From Gemmatimonadota bacterium (GTDB lineage Bacteria > Gemmatimonadota > Gemmatimonadetes > Gemmatimonadales > GWC2-71-9), in the NCBI GenBank assembly GCA_003220975.1, contig QHTX01000162.1, positions 1 to 21,050 on the forward strand: a DNA stretch of 21,050 nt. Reading direction: 5' to 3'. Below the pieces are notes generated by a model. That model worked only from the letters and a program-made list of their open reading frames with translations, did not search any database and was not told the DNA's origin. A program made the position numbers and the translations under genes. Below, piece by piece: positions 7,563 through 14,448 of the stretch (the first letter of the stretch is position 1; every line of letters starts with the position of its first letter).

Positions 7563-8216
7563 CTAGTGGTTCAGAACGACGCCCGCGGGCGCGGCGCCGG
7601 GGGCGTCACGCCGGACCGAGCGCTCGGGCCCCCCCCGAGCGGGTGACGCCGGCCGCGGCGGCCCGAGGGGCGTGCGCGCGACCAGCGCGTGACCCTGCCA
7701 GGCGAGCGCCAGCCCGGCCAGCGTCACGAGCAGGAGCCACAGGGGCCAGCCGACCGCGAAGGCGCGGACGGCGGGCTCGAACAGCGGATAGAGTGGGGGC
7801 GCGCGCTCCACGACCTGTCGCGCCACGGCGCTCGCCGCGCGCGTGGCGTCCCACTGCACCTCGTTCCAGACGGGGGGCCCGGCGATGGCGCGGCCCAGGA
7901 CCGCGACGCCGGCGGTGGCGTAGAGGCACGCGCGCAGGGCGAGCGACCAGAACGTCGCCGGCCGCACCGCCGCGCTCGCGGCGAACGCGATGCTGACGAG
8001 CACGATCCACGCGCGGACGAGCGCGTCGAGCAATCCGGCCGCGGGAGCGAGCAGCGACGCAACCGCGAGGCCCAGCGCCAGCGACGTGGCGAGCCACTCT
8101 CGCCGGGTCCGGGGTCGGGCGGCCACGAGCAATGCGGCGAACGGCAGCCCGACGAGACTCGCCGGTGCGAGCAGCACGAAGGCCAGCGCGCCGAGCGCGA
8201 GGCGCCAGATCGTCAG
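7563..8216 (-). CDS. Multi-pass membrane protein in the rpsR-rplI interval
   Basis: About 217 residues with five or six hydrophobic helices (about 6-33, 41-63, 66-84, 88-108, 158-182) and a Pro/Gly/Arg-rich tail. It occupies the slot where many bacteria carry a DUF2232/YybS-type membrane protein; I cannot confirm that family from sequence alone. The start is uncertain. The open frame extends upstream through rpsR, but there is no ATG, GTG or TTG near the rpsR stop. The frame meets that stop as CTGA, so a CTG start at 8216 with four-base overlap is the simplest reading. A GTG at 8177 would cut into the first helix. The stop (TAG) is 14 bases before rplI. Function unknown. Confidence 0.65.
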   Translation of the reverse strand: MTIWRLALGALAFVLLAPASLVGLPFAALLVAARPRTRREWLATSLALGLAVASLLAPAAGLLDALVRAWIVLVSIAFAASAAVRPATFWSLALRACLYATAGVAVLGRAIAGPPVWNEVQWDATRAASAVARQVVERAPPLYPLFEPAVRAFAVGWPLWLLLVTLAGLALAWQGHALVARTPLGPPRPASPARGGPERSVRRDAPGAAPAGVVLNH

Positions 8217-8434
8217 CCGACGTAGCCCTTGATGTACGGTAGCAGCGCCAGCTGGCGCGCCCGCTTGATCGCGGTCGCGAGCTGGCGCTGGTGCCGCGCG
8301 CACATGCCGGACAGGCGACTCGGCAGGATCTTGCCGCGCTCCGTCAGGAACCGGCCCAGGGTGCGGTCGTCCTTGTAGTCGAGCACGCGGACCCCGGACT
8401 CGCACACGGGGCACGTCTTCGCGGGGCGTCTCAC
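8213..8434 (-). CDS. rpsR: 30S ribosomal protein S18
   Basis: S18 pairs with S6 on the platform of the 30S subunit. The 73-residue product reads MRRPAKTCPVCESGVRVLDY, then FLTERGKILPSRLSGMCARH and QRQLATAIKRARQLALLPY, the standard S18 sequence. CPVC followed by CARH forms the zinc-ribbon ligand set of the C+ form. The GTG start at 8434 overlaps the rpsF stop as GTGA; the longer open frame upstream of it is a shadow of rpsF. No ssb gene separates rpsF and rpsR, unlike in many Firmicutes. Confidence 0.97.
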   Translation of the reverse strand: MRRPAKTCPVCESGVRVLDYKDDRTLGRFLTERGKILPSRLSGMCARHQRQLATAIKRARQLALLPYIKGYVG

Positions 8435-8796
8435 GCTTCGTCCTCCTCGAGCTCCTCTTCCTCCGTCGCGATCACGGCCGCGGCCGGGGCGGGCTTGGCC
8501 GGCAGGCCTTCCGACACGACGACCAGGAACCGCAGCACGCCCTCGTCCAGCTTGACGGCGCGCTCGTACTCGGGAAGCAGCTCCGCGGCGGCCTCGAACT
8601 GCGCCACGACGTAGGCGCCCGAGTCCTTCTTCTTGATGGGGTAGGCGAGCGTGCGCTTGCCCCAGTGGGCCACGTTCGCGACGGTGCCTTTGCCGTCCCG
8701 GGTCAGCTGGGCGTGGAACTTCTCGAGTTTCTCGTTGATCGCGGGCTCTTCCAGCGCGGGATCGAAGATGTAGACCGTCTCGTAGCGACGAGCCAT
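8431..8796 (-). CDS. rpsF: 30S ribosomal protein S6
   Basis: S6 binds 16S rRNA as a heterodimer with S18. The 121-residue product starts MARRYETVYIFDPALEEPAI and contains WGKRTLAYPIKKKDSGAYVVAQFEA, diagnostic of S6, followed by EGVLRFLVV and an acidic tail EEEELEEDEA. The ATG is preceded by a very strong Shine-Dalgarno, GGGAGGTGG (8806-8798). It is the first gene of the rpsF-rpsR-X-rplI-rsfS run and follows a leader of unknown length that could hold an S6:S18-responsive element. Confidence 0.98.
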   Translation of the reverse strand: MARRYETVYIFDPALEEPAINEKLEKFHAQLTRDGKGTVANVAHWGKRTLAYPIKKKDSGAYVVAQFEAAAELLPEYERAVKLDEGVLRFLVVVSEGLPAKPAPAAAVIATEEEELEEDEA

Positions 8797-8816
8797 GCCA
8801 CCTCCCTTTGGTCATG

Positions 8817-8841
8817 GGCGACCCGGCGCAGGTGCGGCGCC
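8817..8841 (-). promoter_or_regulatory. Candidate S6:S18-type leader hairpin upstream of rpsF
   Basis: On the minus strand, 20 bases before the rpsF start codon, GGCG pairs with CGCC, a one-sided CCGC bulge follows, then ACC pairs with GGT around a loop TGCGCCG containing CCG. Known rpsF leaders that bind the S6:S18 complex use a bulged stem with a conserved CCG, so position and shape fit. The helix is short and was found by eye only. Confidence 0.3.
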
Positions 8842-9283
8842 GAGTAGGGAATTCTGTCGGGGGGAAACATAGGCGGTCCGGCGATCGCGCGGTAGGGCGG
8901 CCGGTCGCAACGAGCGTCCGCGATCCGATCGCACGTCGCGCACATCGCACGCGCGTTCGAGGCGCTCGCCGCGGTCCACCAGTTCCTTGCGTTCCAGCGG
9001 AGCGATCACCGGGTGGAATGAGGGCGGGGCGGTTGCCCCACTCCGCTGCTCCCGCGTGATGCCGCTCACATCCCATCGTCGCGAAACGCGCTGAATTGAT
9101 CTCGCTTTGATCCCCCGTGATTAGCGTCACGCTACGGAAAGGGGGGTTCAATCATCCTCTGGGTAAGGACTTGGCGGCGCGACCGTCCAATGAGGTGGAA
9201 GTGGCATCCGTCTTGCTCGGTTGCACCCTCAGGAGTCACGGGTCCCCGGTGCTGGAGATCGGGGAGCGACAAAGGAAGGGGCT
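8842..9283. other. Divergent intergenic region without a convincing gene
   Basis: This 442-base stretch separates rpsF (minus) from the JAB gene (plus) and should hold both promoters. An isolated -10-like TATGTT lies at 8871-8866 (minus) without a good -35. A perfect interrupted palindrome TAGCGT-C-ACGCTA lies at 9122-9134 and could be an operator. A plus-strand AAAGGAAGGGG at 9271-9281 is the ribosome-binding site of the JAB gene. Short open frames here have composition like the neighbouring non-coding frames and no recognisable product. No tRNA fold was seen. Confidence 0.5.
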
Positions 9284-9925
9284 ATGCGCGTTGGGGGACG
9301 TCTCTGGCTCGTCATGCGCGCCTCGCGCGCCGCGGTCGCGGCGGCGGGGCTGCTGGCGTTGCTCGCGCTGCAGCCGGAGCCCGCGCGCCTCGTGGAGGCG
9401 GCGTCGGCGCGCGCCGGCCCGCACGCGCGCGCGCTCGTCCTTTCCAGCCAGGCACGGCGCTACCTCGCCCTGCAGTACCGCTCGTATCCCACGGAGTTCA
9501 TGGGCTGCATGATCGGCGAGATCAGCGGCAACGCGGTGCTGGTGCGGCGGATCGCGCCGGCCGACGTCGATCCGGCGCAGTCGACCGCCACGCATGTCGT
9601 TCCCAAGCAGACCTGCGAGGACGCGGGATGGATGGGGACCGTCGGCATGATCCACAGCCACCCGACCGGCGAGCGCTGCTGGTACTACTTCCCCGGCACT
9701 CAGGTGGCGAGCTCGGACGCGCAGTCGTTCGCGCGGCAGCCGTACGCGGTGGACGCGATCATGTGCGGCGACCGGGTCGTATGGATCAGCCGGGACATGG
9801 TGCAGCAGCAGGTGCCGCTGGTCGAGCAGCGGCAGACGGCGCCGCCGCGCTCGCGGCGCGGGAACCGGGTCCACGCCGGGTCGGCGGCGACCTCGGGGGA
9901 CGGGGGGGACGGGGGGGACGACTAG
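9284..9925 (+). CDS. Exported JAB/MPN (JAMM-like) domain protein
   Basis: The only plus-strand gene, 213 residues. The ATG at 9284 is chosen because AAAGGAAGGGG stands three bases upstream and it gives a clean signal peptide or anchor (two Arg-containing n-region segments, then AAVAAAGLLALLALQPEPA). The JAMM pattern is visible: a candidate Glu in YPTEFMGCMIGE (Glu71), HSHP at 124-127 and a downstream SSD (Asp145). HSH to Asp is 18 residues rather than the usual 10, so the metal site carries an insertion, WYYFPGTQ. JAMM proteins are zinc isopeptidases or peptidases, mostly cytosolic; here the domain would be periplasmic or membrane-tethered. The C-terminus ends GDGGDGGDD, from a nine-base repeat. 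The stop is three bases from the convergent ychF stop. Catalytic activity and substrate are unknown. Confidence 0.8.
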   Translation: MRVGGRLWLVMRASRAAVAAAGLLALLALQPEPARLVEAASARAGPHARALVLSSQARRYLALQYRSYPTEFMGCMIGEISGNAVLVRRIAPADVDPAQSTATHVVPKQTCEDAGWMGTVGMIHSHPTGERCWYYFPGTQVASSDAQSFARQPYAVDAIMCGDRVVWISRDMVQQQVPLVEQRQTAPPRSRRGNRVHAGSAATSGDGGDGGDD

Positions 9926-9928
9926 CCG

Positions 9929-11032
9929 TCAGACGTTGAACCGGAACAGCAGGATGTCCCCGTCCCGCACCACATAGTCCCGCCCTTCGCTCCGCACCAG
10001 CCCCTGCTCCCGCGCCACCTTGTAGGATCCCGCGCGCACGAAGTCGTCGTACGCCACCGTCTCGGCACGGATGAACCCGCGCTGGAAGTCGGAGTGGATC
10101 TCGCCCGCCGCGTCGAACGCCGTACCGCCCGCGTGCATCGTCCACGCGCGAACTTCGTTCTCGCCAACCGTGAAGAAGGTCTGTAGGGTGAGCAAGCGGT
10201 AGCCGGCGTGGATCAGACGGTCGAGCCCGGGCTCGGTGACCCCGGCGCTCGCGAGGTACTCCCGCCGCTCGTCGCCGGCGAGCTCGCCCAGCTCCGCCTC
10301 GAACTCGGCCGAGAAGAGGACGATCTCGGCCTCTTCGTGATGCGCCTGGACCGCGGCGCGCAGCTTATCGAGCCAGGGGCCGCCGCCCGCCGCGAGGTCG
10401 TTCTCGTTGACGTTCGCGGCGTACAAGATCGGCTTGGCGGTGAGCAGGCCGAGCTGGCGGAGGAACCTCACGGCCGCGTCGCTCTCGCCCGCCTCGCGCG
10501 CGCCGCGCCCGGCGTTCAGCTCCTCCACCACGCGCTCGAGCAGTACGACCTCCGCCTGGGCCTCTTTGTCGCCCGCGCGCGCCGCCTTGCGCGTCTTCTC
10601 GAGGCGCCGCTCGACCACCGCGAGATCCGCGAGCGCCAGCTCGCTCGTGACGACGTCATGGTCCCGCACCGGGTCGACCGGCCCCATTACGTGGACCACG
10701 TCGGGATCGTCGAAGCAGCGGATCACGTGGACCACCGCGTCCACCTCGCGGATGTGCGACAGGAACTGGTTGCCGAGCCCCTCGCCCTGCGACGCCCCTT
10801 TCACGAGCCCGGCGATGTCCACGAACTCGACGACGGCCGGCACTTTCTTCTTGGGCCGGACGACCGCGAACAGCCGGTCCAGTCTGGCGTCCGGCACTTC
10901 GACGACGCCGACGTTGGGCTCGACGGTGCAGAAGGGGTAGTTCTCCGCAGCCGCCGCCCTGGAGGAGGTGAGCGCGTTGAAGAGGGTCGACTTGCCGACG
11001 TTGGGAAGGCCGACGATGCCCAGGCGCAGCAC
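9929..11032 (-). CDS. ychF: Redox-regulated ATPase YchF (Obg-family)
   Basis: YchF is a ribosome-associated P-loop NTPase that prefers ATP and is tied to stress and translation control. The 367-residue product shows Walker A GLPNVGKST (8-16), the G3 motif in EFVDIAGLVKGASQGEGLGN, and NVNE in place of the GTPase NKxD, which explains ATP preference. A coiled insert (about 130-180) and a C-terminal TGS domain (LLTLQTFFTVGENEVRAWTM to DYVVRDGDILLFRFNV) complete it. The GTG start directly follows the pth stop (TGAGTG), so translation is probably coupled. It faces the JAB gene tail to tail. Confidence 0.98.
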   Translation of the reverse strand: MLRLGIVGLPNVGKSTLFNALTSSRAAAAENYPFCTVEPNVGVVEVPDARLDRLFAVVRPKKKVPAVVEFVDIAGLVKGASQGEGLGNQFLSHIREVDAVVHVIRCFDDPDVVHVMGPVDPVRDHDVVTSELALADLAVVERRLEKTRKAARAGDKEAQAEVVLLERVVEELNAGRGAREAGESDAAVRFLRQLGLLTAKPILYAANVNENDLAAGGGPWLDKLRAAVQAHHEEAEIVLFSAEFEAELGELAGDERREYLASAGVTEPGLDRLIHAGYRLLTLQTFFTVGENEVRAWTMHAGGTAFDAAGEIHSDFQRGFIRAETVAYDDFVRAGSYKVAREQGLVRSEGRDYVVRDGDILLFRFNV

Positions 11033-11578
11033 TCAGCGCACGCCTTCCTTCACCCATTTCGTGACGATGTCGACCAGCGCCGGCATGACCGCCTCGACCT
11101 GCTCCTCCTGCTCGGGAGTGAACGGGGCGAGCACGTAGTCGGACCAATCGCCCGTCCAGCCGTCGGGGAGCGGGCCGACGCCGATGCGCAGGCGGGCGTA
11201 CTGCTGGGATTGCAGCGCGTCCTCGATGCTCTTCAAGCCGTTATGGCCGCCGGCGGACCCGTCGGCCCGCAGGCGGAAGGTGCCGCACGGGATGCGGAAC
11301 TCGTCGACCAGGATGAGGAGGTCGGTCGCGGGAGTGAAGCCGGGATCGGCGCGGAGCGACGCGAGGGCGGCGCCGCTCGAATTCATGTAGGTGGTGGGCT
11401 TGAGCACGCGGATGGGGACGCCCTCGACCTCGCCCTCGGACACGCGGGCGCGCTCGCCGCGCCGAAACGGGGGGAACCCCCAGCGCGCGACGAGTGCGTC
11501 AGCGAGCCAGAAGCCTGCGTTGTGCCGGGTCGCCGCGTACTCTGGCCCCGGGTTGCCGAGGCCGACCACGGCGCGCAA
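11033..11578 (-). CDS. pth: Peptidyl-tRNA hydrolase
   Basis: Pth releases peptides from peptidyl-tRNA that drops off the ribosome. The 181-residue product begins VVGLGNPGPEYAATRHNAGFW, with catalytic His at 19 and Asn at 9. The TYMNSSG motif, the DEFRIP catalytic-Asp segment (usually D-D/E-L-D-L-P) and GSAGGHNGLKSI follow. The start is a TTG at 11578, three bases after the rplY stop. It places MRAVVGLGNPG at the normal distance from the family N-terminus, and the next candidate, a GTG at 11569, would remove part of the first strand. It sits between rplY and ychF in the widely conserved order. Confidence 0.97.
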   Translation of the reverse strand: MRAVVGLGNPGPEYAATRHNAGFWLADALVARWGFPPFRRGERARVSEGEVEGVPIRVLKPTTYMNSSGAALASLRADPGFTPATDLLILVDEFRIPCGTFRLRADGSAGGHNGLKSIEDALQSQQYARLRIGVGPLPDGWTGDWSDYVLAPFTPEQEEQVEAVMPALVDIVTKWVKEGVR

Positions 11579-11581
11579 GCG

Positions 11582-12334
11582 TCAGCTCTCTTTGCCGCCC
11601 TTGGGCTTCTCGGTCTTCTCGGCCTTCTCGGGCTTTTCGCTCTTCGCCTCGGGCTTGGCGGGCGCGCCGCCCTCGGCGACCTCGCCCTCCTCTTCCTCGC
11701 CCTCGCGTACCTTGCGGATGAGCTCGGGCTCGGCCACCTCGACCGCGGCTTCGGGCGTCGGCGCCGCCACCTCCTCGGCGCGTGGCGGCACCACGGTCGC
11801 GATCGTGAGCGCCGCTTCGGTCAGGATCCGGGCGTTCGCGATGCTGAGGTCGCGCACGTGCAGCGAGTCGCCGATCTTCAGCGCCGTCACGTCCAGCTCC
11901 ACGCGGTCGGGGATGTTTTCGGGCAGCACCTCGATCTCGACCTCGCGCGTCACCTGATCGAGCACGCCGCCGGCGTTGCGGACGCCGTCCGGGTTCCCCA
12001 CCAAGTGGACCGGGATCTTGAGCGTGACCTTCTCCGCCGCGTGGATCTCGTAGAAGTCCACGTGGATGATGTCGGGCCGCAGCGGATGGCGCTGGATCTC
12101 GCGGATCAGCGTCTTCACCGTCTTGCCTTCGACCGCGAGCTCGATGATGGTGCTCTCGGGCTCGACGCCCTGGAGCGCCTTCTCGAGCGCCTTGGCCTCG
12201 ACCTCGAGCGACTGGGTGTCCCGCCCGTGGCCGTAGATCACGGCGGGGACCCTGCCCCGGAAGCGCGCCTGGCGCGCGCCGCCCTTGCCGGTTGCCTGCC
12301 GCGGGCTGGCCGCGAGCGATACGATTTGAGCCAT
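11582..12334 (-). CDS. rplY: 50S ribosomal protein L25, general-stress (Ctc) form
   Basis: L25 binds 5S rRNA. The 250-residue product is the long Ctc form: an N-terminal 5S-binding domain (about 1-95, ARFRGRVPAVIYGHG, IREIQRHPLRPDIIHVDFYEI), a TL5-type beta domain (about 100-185, IPVHLVGNPDGVRNAGGVLDQ, LDVTALKIGDSLHVRDL), and a disordered tail. The tail is first acidic (GEEEEGEVAE), then Lys/Glu repeats (EKPEKAEKTEKPKGGKES). The ATG at 12334 lacks a clear Shine-Dalgarno; a heptamer repeat fills the 32 bases before it. It follows prs and precedes pth. Confidence 0.97.
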   Translation of the reverse strand: MAQIVSLAASPRQATGKGGARQARFRGRVPAVIYGHGRDTQSLEVEAKALEKALQGVEPESTIIELAVEGKTVKTLIREIQRHPLRPDIIHVDFYEIHAAEKVTLKIPVHLVGNPDGVRNAGGVLDQVTREVEIEVLPENIPDRVELDVTALKIGDSLHVRDLSIANARILTEAALTIATVVPPRAEEVAAPTPEAAVEVAEPELIRKVREGEEEEGEVAEGGAPAKPEAKSEKPEKAEKTEKPKGGKES

Positions 12335-12366
12335 ACGTTATCCGTCGTCCGTTATCCGTTATCCGT
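12335..12366. repeat. Heptamer tandem repeat between prs and rplY
   Basis: On the minus strand the whole prs-rplY gap reads as four 7-base units, ACGGATA, ACGGATA, ACGGACG, ACGGATA, then ACGT and the rplY ATG. Three units are identical and one differs at two positions. The repeat starts right after the prs TGA and occupies the place where the rplY ribosome-binding site would be. Confidence 0.85.
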
Positions 12367-13320
12367 TCAATCGAACAGCGAGCTGACCGACTGGTTCGAA
12401 TGCTCGTACCCGATGGCCTTCGCCATCAGGCCGGCAATCGACAGCACCTTCAGCTTCTCGAAGCCGCGCTCCTGGGGGATGCGGATCGTGTTCGTCACCG
12501 CGACTTCGTCGATCGGCGAAGCGCGCAGTCGCTCGACCGCCGGCCCCGATAACAGCGCGTGCGTGGCGAACGCGTAGATCTTGCGCGCCCCGAGCCGCCG
12601 CAGCGCGGCCGCCGCCTCGGTGATCGTCCCCGCCGTGTCGATCATGTCGTCGGGGACGAGGCAGTCTTTGTTCTCCACGTCGCCCACGACGTTCACGACC
12701 TCGGCCACGTTGGCCGACGGGCGGCGCTTGTCGATGATCGCCAGCGACGCGTTCAGTCGCTTCGCGAACCCCCGAGCCGTCTTCGCCGAGCCGACGTCCG
12801 GCGCCACCACCACTGGATCGAACAGCTGCTTCTGGCGGAAGTGACTCACGAACACCGGCGCCGCGTACAGATGGTCCACCGGAATGTCGAAGAACCCCTG
12901 CAGCTGGTGGGAATGGAAGTCCATCCCCAGCACGCGGTCCGCCCCGGCGTGCGTGATCAGGTTCGCCATCAGTTTCGCGCTGATCGCGACGCGCGGTTGA
13001 TCCTTGCGGTCCTGGCGCGCATAGCCGAAGTACGGCACCACCGCGGTCGTGCGCGCCGCGCTCGCGCGCCGCGCCGCGTCGATCAGGAACAGCAGCTCAA
13101 TCCAGTTCTCCGCCGGAGGGTTGGTCGGCTGGATGATGAACACATCCCGGCCGCGCACGTTCTCGTCGATCTTGACGAAGATCTCCCCGTCGGCGAAGTG
13201 GCGGATCGTCACCGCGCACAGCGGCTGCCCCAGGTGTTGCGCCATCTCCTCGGCGAGCGGCCGGTTGGCCGTCCCGGCGAGGAGCAAGAGCTGGCTCCGC
13301 GACAGCGTGAGGTCCGCCAT
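12367..13320 (-). CDS. prs: Ribose-phosphate pyrophosphokinase (PRPP synthetase)
   Basis: Makes PRPP from ribose 5-phosphate and ATP for nucleotide, His and Trp synthesis. The 317-residue product has the class I features in order: LLLLAGTANRPLAEEMAQHL, FADGEIFVKIDENVRGRDVF, the ATP loop VPYFGYARQDRKDQPRVAISAK, LGMDFHSHQLQGFFDIPVDHL, and the PRPP-binding loop DDMIDTAGT. The open frame continues 271 codons further upstream, but that part is antisense-like shadow of the DUF4340 gene. The ATG at 13320 gives MADLTLSRSQLLLLAG, as expected for the family. There is no Shine-Dalgarno; a promoter-like pair ends only 11 bases upstream. Confidence 0.97.
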   Translation of the reverse strand: MADLTLSRSQLLLLAGTANRPLAEEMAQHLGQPLCAVTIRHFADGEIFVKIDENVRGRDVFIIQPTNPPAENWIELLFLIDAARRASAARTTAVVPYFGYARQDRKDQPRVAISAKLMANLITHAGADRVLGMDFHSHQLQGFFDIPVDHLYAAPVFVSHFRQKQLFDPVVVAPDVGSAKTARGFAKRLNASLAIIDKRRPSANVAEVVNVVGDVENKDCLVPDDMIDTAGTITEAAAALRRLGARKIYAFATHALLSGPAVERLRASPIDEVAVTNTIRIPQERGFEKLKVLSIAGLMAKAIGYEHSNQSVSSLFD

Positions 13321-13331
13321 GTGAGCGCTGC

Positions 13332-13360
13332 AAAATAGACGGCAAACCGCGCCAAGCCAA
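13332..13360 (-). promoter_or_regulatory. Candidate sigma-70-type promoter for prs
   Basis: In the 44-base gap before prs the minus strand reads TTGGCT (13360-13355), a 17-base spacer, and TATTTT (13337-13332). Transcription would begin around 13325, about five bases before the ATG, giving a nearly leaderless mRNA. This fits the absence of a ribosome-binding site. It would make prs-rplY-pth-ychF its own unit, separate from the DUF4340 gene. Confidence 0.4.
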
Positions 13361-13364
13361 GTGG

Positions 13365-14348
13365 TTACTTCGTGGTGCGCAGCAGCGAGCGGCTCGCGGG
13401 CGTGAGCCCGTCCACGTCCCAGGCGTTCATGCGGTACACGGTCGCCGCCTCGCCGCCGCTCCCCGCGAGGTGGCGGACCAGGAAGCCCGTGGCGGTGGTG
13501 TCGAAGGCGAGCGAGAGGAGCACGCTCCCGCGAGGGCCGCGCACCGTGAGGCGGCGCGTAGGCCGGGCGGCGCGGGCCGCCCGGGCCGAGTCCGCTTGCC
13601 GCGGCGTCGCGAACCCCGACGCGACGATGGCCCGCAGTCGCTCGAGGTAGCGCGCGACCCCGCCCGAATCGGTAGCGCCGCCGTTCAGGACCCACGCCTT
13701 CGGCCCTCGCGTGAGCGTGTAGCGCTCCTTGCCGCGGGCCACGTCTACGCTCTCGACGCTGTCGGGCTGAAGCGCGGCGATCCGCTTGTCGCGCCAGTCG
13801 TCCACGCCTCCCCCCCGGTCCATGAGCTGGGCCAGGCGCCCGCGCCACAGATACACGTGGGTGTCGCCGGGGCGGCGCACGTAGACGCTCGGGTAGACCG
13901 AGCCCCGCGCCCCGACGATGAGCTGCAGTAGCGGCTTGCCGCCCCCGCCCCCGCCGCCCCCGCCGCCCCCGCCCCCCCGGACGCGAAGCCAGCGGCCCGC
14001 GGCGCTGTCCACGTTGAGCCGGGCGAACGACGACGAGTCCTGGGCGACGAGCTCCGGACGCACCGTGTCCTGCAGGGCTTGAAACAGGTCGCGCACCTGG
14101 TCGGGCGCGGCGCGGTGCCCGTTCACGGTCCAAGCGGCGGGAGCGGGCGGGGGCGCCTGTTTCACCAGCACGATCGAATCCGTCGCCTTCACGATCGTGA
14201 TCGTGTCGACATCGGCCTCGACCAGCGCCGGCACGGCGAGCGAACCGGTGATCGTGTCCGAGCCGCGAGAGAGGAGCGCGCTCCCGCCCCAGAGGAGCAG
14301 CAGGACGGCCAGGGCAGCGGCGATGAGTTTGAGCTGTTTCGAGGTCAT
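13365..14348 (-). CDS. DUF4340 domain-containing protein
   Basis: The 327-residue protein has an N-terminal membrane helix (LIAAALAVLLLLWGGSALL, about 8-26), then two repeated beta-rich units. One covers about 40-190 (DTITIVKATDSIVLVKQ, WTVNGHRAAPDQVRDLFQAL, WRDKRIAALQPDSVESVDV). The second covers about 205-325 (ERYTLTRGPKAWVLNGGATD to YRMNAWDVDGLTPASRSLL). This layout is typical of DUF4340 proteins, which commonly follow GldG-type ABC auxiliary genes, as here. The ATG at 14348 has GGGAGA eight bases upstream. A run of 13 glycines interrupts the first unit. Biochemical role unknown; periplasmic with a membrane anchor is likely. Confidence 0.85.
   Translation of the reverse strand: MTSKQLKLIAAALAVLLLLWGGSALLSRGSDTITGSLAVPALVEADVDTITIVKATDSIVLVKQAPPPAPAAWTVNGHRAAPDQVRDLFQALQDTVRPELVAQDSSSFARLNVDSAAGRWLRVRGGGGGGGGGGGGGKPLLQLIVGARGSVYPSVYVRRPGDTHVYLWRGRLAQLMDRGGGVDDWRDKRIAALQPDSVESVDVARGKERYTLTRGPKAWVLNGGATDSGGVARYLERLRAIVASGFATPRQADSARAARAARPTRRLTVRGPRGSVLLSLAFDTTATGFLVRHLAGSGGEAATVYRMNAWDVDGLTPASRSLLRTTK
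13938..13976. repeat. G/C-rich triplet tract encoding 13 glycines in the DUF4340 gene
   Basis: Thirteen consecutive Gly codons, only GGC and GGG, lie in the DUF4340 frame. The coding strand carries five runs of five or more G separated by one to four bases, a strong G-quadruplex pattern in DNA and mRNA. Length change by slippage would be in multiples of three only if whole codons are gained or lost. Confidence 0.85.
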
Positions 14349-14369
14349 GTGGCCGTCTCCCGTGTATTC

Positions 14370-14448
14370 GCGCCCTGAGAGGGCGCGCTCGGCCGGGAGT
14401 GCGTCCTTAAGGACGCACGTGGCGCCAAGCCCGGGCTCTCAGCCCGGG
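14370..14448. repeat. Cluster of three palindromes between gldG and the DUF4340 gene
   Basis: Three hairpin-forming palindromes fill most of the 109-base gap. The first is GCGCCC-TGAGA-GGGCGC (14370-14386). The second is the perfect 20-mer GTGCGTCCTTAAGGACGCAC (14399-14418). The third is CCCGGGCT-CTC-AGCCCGGG (14430-14448). A GGCGCC lies between the last two. The centre of the first, CTGAGAG, is the reverse complement of the centre of the third, CTCTCAG. None has a T run on the minus strand after it, so they are not ordinary terminators; the pattern looks like a small interspersed palindromic element. Confidence 0.8.

Noticed and set aside
8812..9069. 85-codon minus-strand frame upstream of rpsF
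   Set aside because: No ribosome-binding site, no recognisable motif, and Arg-rich composition like the neighbouring shadow frames; kept as intergenic.
9085..9115. TTGATC pairs as a sigma-70 promoter for the JAB gene
   Set aside because: Neither copy has a -10 with more than three matching bases at 16-18 base spacing.
10208..12577. 789-codon plus-strand open frame across ychF, pth, rplY and prs
   Set aside because: It is antisense to four certain genes; the product is low-complexity, rich in His, Arg, Leu and Gly, with no domain. High GC content leaves such frames open by default.
13321..14133. N-terminal 271-residue extension of prs
   Set aside because: It overlaps the DUF4340 gene in another frame; PRPP synthetase starts at the ATG at 13320 with the normal N-terminus.
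14370..14448. Palindromes as ordinary Rho-independent terminators of gldG
   Set aside because: No U run follows any stem on the minus strand; the only A/T run (14449-14453) precedes the stems in that direction.
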